Shown: in pieces, positions 55,721 through 64,000 of the stretch
Layout of the letters: every line of letters begins with the position of its first letter
Numbering within the stretch: the stretch's first letter is position 1
Assembly: GCA_947396885.1 (NCBI GenBank)
Contig: OX377206.1
Coordinates: forward strand, 82,705,960-82,769,959
Source: Heligmosomoides polygyrus polygyrus
Taxonomy: Eukaryota; Nematoda; Chromadorea; Rhabditida; Heligmosomidae
Length of the DNA: 64,000 nt
Direction: 5' to 3'
Position numbers and translations under genes: made by a program
Notes under the pieces: generated by a model
The model's database searches: none
Told to the model about the DNA's origin: nothing
The model's input: the letters and a program-made list of their open reading frames with translations, nothing else

Positions 55721-57261
55721 ACAAGGAGAGCCTCCAAATTGGTGGTGAGCTTTTTCGATGCAATTTTTACAGGATGTAGGACCCGTGTGGGGAGTTCAAA
55801 ACCATAGTTACTTTTTTTCGGAATGCTCTTCAGTGGTCGAAAACAAAAGCCTGTGGACGCGTGAGCGCGAAGTTCGTGACGCCCTGCTGCCACCCTGCTC
55901 GCTATGGTTGGTTGGCGTAGTGGTGGTGTTGTGGCTTCGCAGGAGTATGGTAGTGGGTTTGATCCTCCTTGTGCTGGTATTTTTGCATTTCGCGATTTAT
56001 CGTCAGTGGGACCCTTTCTCCCCATTTCCAACACATTTTTGAACAAAAACACGGAAACAATTTCCATTTACGTTCATAAAGCTCTTTGAAAGTGGAACAG
56101 TGAGAATTTTTGGCTTCCATGTTAAGCAAGTCAAAAACTGATGCCAGATGCGTGATCTGCACCCCAAATAACCACCGCGCATAAAGTGTGGGCGAAATTG
56201 GTGTATTCGACCTCACCACCCTCACTTACTCCCACCATCCCTAACCTGTCATAGGAAGACGGAAAATCCAGAAACCGATGCCAGATTCATGGTAACCACT
56301 TCAAACAACACCCGCAACCGAAGTATGAAGAATTTTTTTCGACCTCGCCAGTATAGTGCATGAGCCCCTTTTGATTTTCGAACAGTCAAGCTGTTTCAGG
56401 ATGAAAAGGTGTTGTAGATAGCCAATTCTATTATATTCATTACATGGATGGAATCAAAAACGTAGTAACCAACTGGTAAGAATAGCTATTGATGTACCAA
56501 CCTTCTTCAACAATGAAGGAGGATTGCAAAAAAGCATGTAAGTGCTCATACACAAATAAAATACACTGCTCACAAACTGAAAATTTACGCTCCTATCTAC
56601 CACCCTCTCAAAAAAGGACGTAGTAGCACCGATATCTTGCTTTCTGTGTAGCCCTCCACCGCTGAACGTACTCAGTTGGTTTCCACCTCGAATGGCTTCG
56701 CAGCTCAATGACCGCCCTTGCTTGACCATGAAGACCGAGATGCGAAGCCCGCCCAGGCTCGAGTGAGGGTGATGAGGACAGAAGCACCAATATCGCCCAA
56801 ACTTTGTGCGTGGGGGTTACTTGAGGAGCTGGTCACGAATCCGGCATCAGTTTTTGACTTGCTTAAACTGGAAGTCAAAAATTCTCACCTTTCCACTTTC
56901 AAAGAGCTCGATGAACTTGAACACACTGTTGCCGTGTTTTTGTTCAAAAATGTGTTGGAAATGGGGAGAAAGGGTCCCACTGACGATAAATCGCGAAATG
57001 CAAAAATACCAGTACAAGGGGAATCGAACCCACGACCATGTTCGTGAGGCTACAACACTACCACAACGTCAATCAACCACATTTGGCTGGGTGGCAGCAG
57101 GGAATCATGAACTTCGCGCATACGCGTGCACACGGTTTTTTCGTCCACAGAAGAGTATTCCGAAAAAAAGTAACCGTGGTTTTGGACTCCCCACATGAGA
57201 CCCTACATACTGTAAAAATTGCATCGCAAAAGCTCACGGCCAGTTTGGAGGCTCTCCTTGT
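55721..57261. repeat. 1.5-kb palindromic element with a tRNA-like segment in each arm
   Basis: The ends are inverted copies (ACAAGGAGAGCCTCCAAATT at the left; reversed, ACAAGGAGAGCCTCCAAACT at the right). The arms (about 55,721-56,225 and 56,765-57,261) match throughout with moderate divergence; the loop is about 540 bp. In each arm lies a tRNA-like segment: left, on the + strand, GTTGGCGTAGTGGTGGTGTT and GTGGGTTTGATCCTCC; right, on the minus strand, GACGTTGTGGTAGTGTTGTA and CGTGGGTTCGATTCCCC. The inner parts of both arms carry the GATCAGCACCCC repeat. It may be an inverted dimer of a SINE-containing repeat or a foldback MITE. Confidence 0.75.
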
Positions 57262-57991
57262 CAGAATCCCTTCTCGGGGTGGTTCCCTGGTCAGGTAGCT
57301 TTCAATGGAAGATGTTCGTATTCCATTTTTTTTCTTCCCTACATCAATACTTCACGAACTCTGATAAGTTCTTTGTACCAGACTGTTGCTCAGAAAATAT
57401 ATTATTGAAAAAATGAAGAAAAAGTGATAGAAGTAAATGCTGATGTCTCTTGATTCTCAGTGGTTCAGGAGTAGATGCTGGTGTCTCTTGATGCTCAGTG
57501 GTTCCACTATCTACTGGTATTCCCAGTGTCTTTTCGAAGTAGAGACCAACACAAAAGTATCCTGCGGTAACAGCGAACACAAGTATAAGAGATATGGTAA
57601 GAAAGCTATGTAAATCGATAGACAATTAAACGAGAAGCTGAAGAGCTGCTGGAGTCAAGCAGAGAGAACGCTGAGGGTTTGCGTCTGTAACCTCTCTGTT
57701 CCTCTAAAAGCACAGATCTTCAGCTAGCTTGCTTTCATTGGAGTCGTACATGCTCATAAAACTATTCAAACGGTCAAACATCGATAAATTGATCGATATT
57801 TCTTTCTCGATCCAAGCTTTCCATCTGGAATGATGCCCATCCATAGGCAATCGTATTCATGTGACTCCCATTCCGACCGATCAAGTTTGGACGAGAATCG
57901 ATAACACCAGTCGAAGAATCGATAACGTCGATAGTTGTTAGTCGCTGTGATGAAACTTTCCACCCGTGAAGCCTATGCGTCGAATTTTGGA
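57262..57991. other. gene-free stretch with a short tandem repeat
   Basis: Two copies of a 39-bp unit at about 57,438-57,515 (TGCTGATGTCTCTTGATTCT and TGCTGGTGTCTCTTGATGCT). A minus-strand frame of 93 codons through it (57,344-57,625) has a hydrophobic start (SLILVFAVTAGYFCVGLYF), but its first codon is TTG and it lacks other support, so it is not called. Confidence 0.4.
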
Positions 57992-58032
57992 CCAGAGCTG
58001 CTGCACAGAGCGCCTCTGTACAGCAGCTCTGG
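57992..58032. repeat. long hairpin at the start of the tandem array
   Basis: CAGAGCTGCTGCACAGAG and CTCTGTACAGCAGCTCTG are inverted copies separated by CGC, with one mismatch in 18 pairs. The right half belongs to the 745-bp unit, so an inverted piece of the unit marks the left edge of the array. Confidence 0.75.
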
Positions 58033-59900
58033 GACTCGTTTCCTGAATACCGAGGCCTGTACAGCCCGTATTCTTAATAACACCTTAGCAGGGTTCGGAA
58101 GACGGTGAGGAAGGAGCAAGGGTCCCAGCGCGAACGCATTCTGACTTGTTTAGCATGTCAACGTCGAGCTGGCTAGGTCTCAGCCGCGCGAGGAAGCGTC
58201 ACTCCTTCGTCCCCTCCACGGCATGCGGTGGCTCCTTCAGCTTCACTCTGTTGAGTGCTCCAATTTTTTTACTATTAATTTAACTGCCTTAATAAAATGG
58301 GGTCTATTCTACTGAGGGAGTGAACTTCGCTCCATCGGTTCGGCTGCGGCGGGAAAATGAGGGTAATATACACTGTAAACTACTGCCGTATGAGAGGACG
58401 CCTTGTGTTTCTTTTTATCCGGAGACATCATCTTGCGTGTTGTGCGGTGCAAATATGTAGAATCGGAGGAGGTGGAGGGGGTCACCATGTGGGACAGCCC
58501 ACACAACGTTCTGTGTTGGACGAAACTGAAAACTTTATGCAGCACTGGTCTGTCATGCACTGGTGGACTGAGCTAGGTCATTTCTCACGTAGTGGGACAT
58601 GCATATGCCTTCCTACCAAGGAGAACATCCACTGAGTATATGGTGACTCTCCCATCCTAGCCTACTTGCCGCTGTTCTGCATTTGTTTCCGTCTTCTAGG
58701 GTATGTATTCGGATTCCCCAGGGCTGCTCCCCCATCTGTGCAGCAGCTCTTGGGCTCGTTTTCCAAATATCGAGATCTGTACTGGTTGTGAAGATTGTAC
58801 AGGGGCATTTCTAGCACCGTTTTAGCAGCGTTCAGAAGACGGTGAGGAAGGAGCGCGAGTCCCAGCGCGAAAGCCTTCTGACATGTTAACGTTAACACGT
58901 TAACGTCGAGCCGGTTGGCTCGGCCTGGGTGCGCGCGACAGCGTCACTCCTTCACCCCCTCCGCGGCGTGCGGTGGCTCCTTCAGCCTCACTCTCTTGAG
59001 TGCTCCAATTTTTTTATTATTAATTTAACTGCCTTAATAAAATGGGGTCTATTCTACTGAGGGAGTGAACTTCGCTCCATCGGTTCGGCTGCGGCGGGAA
59101 AATGAGGGTAATATACACTGTAAACTACTGCCGTATGAGAGGACGCCTTGTGTTTCTTTTTATCCGGAGACATCATCTTGCGTGTTGTGCGGTGCAAATA
59201 TGTAGAATCGGAGGAGGTGGAGGGGGTCACCATGTGGGACAGCCCACACAACGTTCTGTGTTGGACGAAACTGAAAATTTTATGCAGCACTGGTCTGTCA
59301 TGCACTGGTGGACTGAGTTAGGTCATTTCTCACGTAGTGGGACATGCATGTGCCTTTCTACCAAGGAGAACATCCACTGAGTACATGGTGACTCCTCCAT
59401 CCTAGCCTACTTGCCGCTGTTCTGCATTTGTTTCCGTCTTCTAGGGTATGTATTCGGATTCCCCAGGGCTGCTCCCCCGCCCCCCTCTGTGCAGCAGCTG
59501 TTGGGCTCGTTTTCCAAATATCGAGATCTGTACTGGTTGTGAAGATTGTACAGGGGCATTTCTAGCACCGTTTTAGCAGCGTCCAGAAGACGGTGAGGAA
59601 GGAGCGCGAGTCCCAGCGCGAAAGCCTTCTGACATGTTAACGTTAACACGGTAACGTCGAGCCGGTTGGCTCGGCTTGGGCGCGCGCGACAGCGTCACTC
59701 CTTCACCCTCTCCGCGGCGTGCGGTGGCGCCTCCAGCACTCACTCTGTTGAATGCTTCAATATCTATTTATTTAACTCTCTTAGTAAAATGGGGTGTATA
59801 CTATTGAGAAGAGGGAATTTCGTTCCGGCGGTTCGGCGGCGGCGGAAAAATTGGGGGTGATATACACTGTGAACTACCATATGAGTGGGCAGAACGGTTC
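58015..59900. repeat. tandem duplication, 745-bp unit, about 2.5 copies
   Basis: GAGTGCTCCAATTTTTTTA is at about 58,253 and 58,998 (745 bp apart) and a diverged copy at about 59,750. Between them the two full units are almost identical, including GAGGTGGAGGGGGTCACCAT, CCGGAGACATCATCTTGCGT and CTTCTAGGGTATGTATTCGG. A partial unit precedes and a partial, more diverged unit follows. Frames of 78-92 codons occur in both copies but show no domain. Confidence 0.85.
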
Positions 59901-60691
59901 GTATTTCCTACTATCCGGAGACGTCTTCCCGTGCGTTTTGGATTTGCTTTTCTAGCGATGGACCGCCCCGGCAGGATGTTTATTCAACTCCCTTTCACTC
60001 AAGAGTCATTAGATCCTATTTTATCGTGGCTATCTTTCCTTTGTTGATTATGTTAATGTATTATTACCTTCGCAGACTTGAACATTTTAAATTTTGTCGT
60101 TGCAGTCGGACGATTAATGGACGTGATGGTGATATTTGTTTGAATCTAAGCGATTCGTTTCAGAATCCATTCAATAGCGATTTGTACAATTTCCAACTAC
60201 AGAAGTCAAGGTTGACACAAACGTAAGTTGCCAGCATTCTGCCTTGTTCAGAAAAGTTTCGGATACGACTTATAGTCAGAAGCCATAGCCAAACGAATTC
60301 TTACCTTACTGTAGGTACCCTAACATAAACTTCTTGTCGGCTCCGAAAGGATGGGGGCAATATTACTAGCACAATTTCGAATTTTATGAGCAATGCAGAT
60401 GTAACTCTTGGAGATCCTTCCCAACCACCAAAAGTTCGTTAGTGTTCTCACAGTAAAGAGTTTAGTGATTGTTTCGCAGACCGCTCCATCTGCCTTTTCA
60501 GATCCGAACGGCTCGTCTGGTTCCGAGACTATCTACATACCGTACTAAAAGCGGTTTGTGTGGTCCCAAAGCGATTGGTCTGCGCGCTGTTTAGGAAGCG
60601 CACATTTTGGCGGTAAATACGTCCCGACCCGTGTCAGTTCAATCTGTCGCATCGAGTTCTCGATTGACGTTCGAGCATCTGCCAACCAGCA
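59901..60691 (+). promoter_or_regulatory. upstream region of the ssl-1 ortholog
   Basis: About 0.8 kb between the tandem array and the first coding exon. The last 180 bp are also found, diverged, upstream of the partial copy at 37.79-37.93 kb, so the promoter-proximal DNA was duplicated with the gene. No TATA box was identified. Confidence 0.4.
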
Positions 60692-63600
60692 ATGGAGGTG
60701 AGTTGACCAGCAGTGGCTGGCTTTTCCGTGGAGGGGATTTCTTCTTTTAAAGACGCATCTAGCTAACTCGACAACGAACGTCTGTGCTTTATCAGGAAGT
60801 TGACGTAATAGAGAAAGTCGAGGAACTCCGTGCCGCGGGCCTTTGGACGGCCAACCGCTTGGAGAGACTCGAGGATCCACCGCAGGATAAAACCCACTGG
60901 GACTGTCTCCTGTCGGAGATGCTGGACAAGGGCACGATAATGCGGGAAGAGGTCCACTGGAGAAAGATGATGGCACGAAAGGTTAGTGTTACGGAATCTA
61001 GGACTGCAGGTCTTTTAAGGGCGATGCATGGTTTTAGATTGCTTTTGCTATAGTACAAACTCACCCATATCTCCCAGACTTGGATGCGTGGAGGAAGAAC
61101 CGCGCCCGAAAGCGGGATCAGCGGCTCGAGAAGGTGAGATGTTCTGTTCTCACAGTCACTGGAGGCGTCGACTTTTCGTCTGCGAAAGACCTCCAGTTTG
61201 GCATACTCCCGCGTCGCACCAGCGACGGGTCGCGGCGACAGTGTTGCGCGGGTAGCTACGGGCTGCGTGGCTGCCCGCCCAACACTGTTGCCATGACGAG
61301 GGAGTATGCGAAAGACGTGAGGAACTGTTCATACTTCAGCGAAAACGTAATTAATTGCGTACTCCACACTCCGTCCGTCGCCACAGTGGCTCTTGTCGCC
61401 GAAGTATGAGCAGACCCTAACACTTGAAATATGTTTGTACGTTCGCAGATCGGAAAGCGGATTTGCGCCTCAATAGCGAAGAAGGTCCGTGAATTCTGGA
61501 AGGAGGCCGATCAGGTCGCGAAACATCGAGCTCAGGTGAGGGTGTGTTCCTAGTGGAGAGTGATGATGTAGGGAGGAGTGTCACCTCACTGTGCTTGCTG
61601 TGCGGCAGTAATAGCAAACCTGAAACTAAACGGAAGTTTTTTTTTGGGGGGGGGGGGGGGGGAGGGGAGGGAGGAGCTCCCAACTCCGTCGGAGGGTTAG
61701 GGTTAGTTTACAAACACTTCTGCCCACCGCGCCGCGCAAAACCATGACCACCAGCACAGATATCGATTTTTCGCTCGGCGGCATCGCATTGCATTCATGC
61801 TCCGCCGTCCCAAAACACGATATTTGACGAGATTTTAGGGTATTGAATTCGGCGAATCCCGCCAGAGAATAAACGAGCGTATGAATGGTGGGAGTAAAAG
61901 AGCTCTCTGAAATAGTTTCAGTCTCAGGGTGGATCCATGACCTCAGTCGTTATCGCGATGTAGAGAGCACTGAGAAGGGCTAGGGAAGGTTCCAGGATGG
62001 GTCGCCGCCGAAGAGCGGATGTGACCTCCACATCTCATCCTTATATTCACGTCAAATAGGAAATTTTTCAATGGGAATTGAACGTTTTAGAAACCAAACT
62101 GGGGCCGGATTCATCAACGACTAAGCCGCGGGTATATGGGTAGCGTTACCCACGATGAAGCCTGCATCTCTGACTCTTACCTTATCTCTACCCCTTATCC
62201 CCCGCATTCCCATGGGTTTAATTGTTAATGAATCCGGCCCCTGGACACTTTTCACGTCAAAATGGACACCCTTCTAAACATGCTCAACATTTTTGAAATC
62301 AAACTGAGTATCTTCCAAATCAGAAGGGGCCTGTTTCACAACAAATATAGACTGTCCTAAAAAGTTGGAATAATTTTTTGTTCAGGAAAAATTAAGCATG
62401 ACTTACTTTGAAATTTCTAAAATCCATCTGCTCAAATAAGGAAACACACTGTATAAAATGCTACTTTTTAAAGAAAAACAATGGATTAGAGCTTAAATCA
62501 AAGCGCAGGAAAGTAGCAGTTACTTAGTTTATTAAAAGAAGTGAACGCGCTCGTCCCAATTTTCATTTGATAGATAGCGAAAATTCTGTTTCTGTGGAGT
62601 AACACCGATGTAAACGGTACTGCTAGAACAGTTGTAAAAACCACATGCCATCACATCATAGAGCGCTGTTTCAAGGAAGCAACATTTCACTATCAATCAA
62701 ATGAAAACCGGGACAACCTAGTCGACTGCATGCCGTGATCTCTCCTTTTAATCCGACAAGTGATTGCTGCCTCTCTGTGATTTGAAACAAACTTTAAATC
62801 ACTATTTCTCCTTGAAAATGAAAAAATCCTTGAAAATTTTTTCTTGTTGGTGCAGGTGAATTAAAAGGTTGGTAAGAAAGTCACTACATTTTCTTTGAAC
62901 AAAAATTATTTTACCCGTCTTGGAAAGTCTATTTCATAGTGGAAAAAGCTCGTTTCGATTTGGAAAATTTATGGCTTAACTTCAACACTGTCAAGCTTGC
63001 CTAGGAGAGTGTGTAAATCGACGGGAAAAATGTCCGCAGTTTTACATGATAACGTTATATATGCTTATTTTGAAGGCTTTCAAGACTTCAGGACCAGACA
63101 CTAATTTTGTTTTCGGTGAGCGTTAAGGAATTTTAGGTTTAGAGAATTTGAAAATACGTATCTTTCACACTTTTAGCTCGTGCTATCAAAACTGAAGGAC
63201 TTTTTAAAACTTTATTCTAATACGTTTCTTCGCATGAACGGTGCACTTCTCTCTAAAAATGGAATTTTTCTTAGGATTTTCTCTCGATTATAAGCTAATT
63301 CTAAGCGATTGAGTTCCTTTCTGTTCGCATCGTTCGCGTTCAAACAGCTGATTTTCTTCTAGGAGAAACTGGAAGCGAAGAAGCACAAAGCGCTGAATGC
63401 CCACATGACGTTCCTGGTCGGTGAGGCTAACAAGCTGAGCTCCATGGTTCAAGAAGGCATGGCGCAGAACAACGGCTCTAAAACACCATCGGTTGCATCG
63501 AATAAAGAAGGTATGGAGGAAGAGAGTGGCTCGCTGCGCGGGCTGTAATCGTATCCCAGAGAAGCAATTTTTTAGACGACTCCGACTTCCGCGGAACTGA

Positions 63601-63736
63601 TTCGGAATCTGACGACGAAACGACCATTGCCCAGGAGGAGGCAGCAATGAAGCAGCAAGAACGTGTGGCCGTTGAAGAGGAGGTTTCGGCACTGAATAAG
63701 GAAGCGGATCAGGAAATGGACGATCTTCTGGCTTCG
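60692..63736 (+). CDS. ssl-1: SSL-1/SRCAP/Swr1-type chromatin-remodelling ATPase, N-terminal part (gene runs off the window)
   Basis: N-terminal 216 residues of a nuclear Snf2-family ATPase that in this family exchanges histone H2A.Z into nucleosomes. Exons: 60692-60697, 60796-60985, 61078-61133, 61449-61535, 63363-63510 and 63576-63736, all phases closing; more exons lie to the right. The HSA domain, which binds actin-related proteins and actin, runs from about residue 33: KTHWDCLLSEM (residues 34-44), EEVHWRKMMARKV (53-65), ASIAKKVREFW (91-101), then MTFLVGEANKL (128-138), matching the HWDYLLEE, ARKV, KDVRQFW and FIVGQTEKY blocks of SRCAP/Domino. An acidic stretch, DDSDFRGTDSESDDETT, starts at 163. 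The exon 2 donor GTTA|GTGTTA is chosen over the stronger-looking one four bases earlier because only it joins to exon 3 in frame and gives the conserved ARKV. The first ATG is tentative. SRCAP-type is preferred to INO80 or EP400 by overall layout. Confidence 0.85.
61536..63362 (+). other. ssl-1 intron 4 (1.8 kb)
   Basis: Donor GTGAGG, acceptor TTTTCTTCTAG. Contains a G-rich tract near 61,644-61,675, the MITE at 62.1 kb and a minisatellite-like patch at 62.24-62.34 kb. No other gene was recognised. Confidence 0.7.
62101..62241. mobile_element. MITE, 141 bp, in ssl-1 intron 4
   Basis: Inverted ends GGGGCCGGATTCATCAACGA and, reversed, GGGGCCGGATTCATTAACAA; similarity continues inward for about 30 bp. 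The interior is pyrimidine-rich on the + strand (CTCTGACTCTTACCTTATCT). It is the best preserved copy of the type also found at 10.6 kb. Confidence 0.8.
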
Positions 63737-63939
63737 GTACGTTGTTTACAAACCACCTATTTGACATAACTTCTCAGTAATCATCACAGGCTACCCCGTT
63801 CCAACAGGTATTATCCAAACTTTCGAAGCGGATAGACTTGTGAGCAGTCTTATTGGCCTATATGTGTTCTTTTCTTTTGCTTTAGAAAGAAGGGAGTGTC
63901 AAAGTAAGAATGAGGATGGAGAATTACTTTGACGGTTCC

Positions 63940-64000
63940 CGTAGTGGGTGGGGTACGCAATGCATACTGCTTCAACGGGATATCGTGGGGCAATCTGAGT
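63940..64000 (-). repeat. SINE family A, cut by the window edge
   Basis: GGTACGCAATGCATACTGCT and TCAACGGGATATCGTGGGGC are the tail start of the family; the rest lies outside. Confidence 0.55.

Noticed and set aside
57344..57625. 93-codon minus-strand frame with a hydrophobic N-terminus
   Set aside because: Starts at TTG, has no upstream exon or acceptor and includes a 39-bp tandem repeat; a chance frame is more likely.
60982..60987. Donor GTTAGT directly after ARK in ssl-1 exon 2
   Set aside because: It would join exon 3 in the wrong frame; the donor four bases later restores the frame and the conserved ARKV.
61684..61710. Telomere-like GGGTTAGGGTTAG
   Set aside because: Only about two units, and nematode telomeres are TTAGGC.
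63288..63767. 159-codon minus-strand frame
   Set aside because: It is antisense to ssl-1 exons 5 and 6, whose splice sites and family match are clear.

Overview
The window is intron-rich, repeat-laden nuclear DNA of a nematode, most likely a clade V parasite of the hookworm/strongylid type. This rests on a 614-residue protein that closely follows C. elegans UNC-78 exon by exon, TTTCAG-type splice acceptors (one directly in front of the first ATG, as for spliced-leader addition), AATAAA polyadenylation, and the repeat load: RTE-like non-LTR elements, mariners, tRNA-derived SINEs and MITEs. No prokaryotic features are present.

Only two host genes are secure, both on the + strand. (1) 20.3-33.8 kb: a complete 18-exon ortholog of unc-78/AIP1, a two-propeller WD40 protein that helps cofilin take actin filaments apart. 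All exon phases close. One intron appears to use a GC donor, and the large introns are filled with SINEs and other repeats. (2) 60.7 kb to beyond the right edge: the first six exons of an SSL-1/SRCAP/Swr1-type chromatin-remodelling ATPase (HSA domain and acidic stretch; the ATPase lies outside the window). A diverged partial copy of its 5' end lies at 37.8-39.6 kb.

Layout: 0-3.6 kb SINE, empty DNA and a dead mariner; 3.9-7.4 kb a nearly full-length, mutated non-LTR retrotransposon (minus strand); 7.4-20.3 kb gene-poor DNA with dispersed repeats, G-tracts, SINEs, a mariner relic and a possible Tc-like relic; 20.3-34 kb unc-78; 34-40 kb SINE, an unassigned minus-strand ORF, a truncated non-LTR copy and the ssl-1 partial copy; 40.1-50.2 kb a 10-kb palindrome; 50.2-60.6 kb MITE, internally deleted mariner, a 1.5-kb palindrome and a 745-bp tandem duplication; 60.7-64 kb the ssl-1 5' end.

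The most striking structure is the 40.1-50.2 kb palindrome. Its arms carry a 146/147-bp satellite in unequal copy number (about 8 versus 19 units). The right-hand array is interrupted by a 3,524-bp LTR retrotransposon with matching 159-bp LTRs, primer-binding site, polypurine tract and a CTGT target duplication, but with gag only and no pol. That element also holds 19 copies of the hexamer CGTTAT, all on one strand, within 1.6 kb.

All gene models and repeat alignments were made by eye from the sequence. Exact repeat edges are approximate unless stated.
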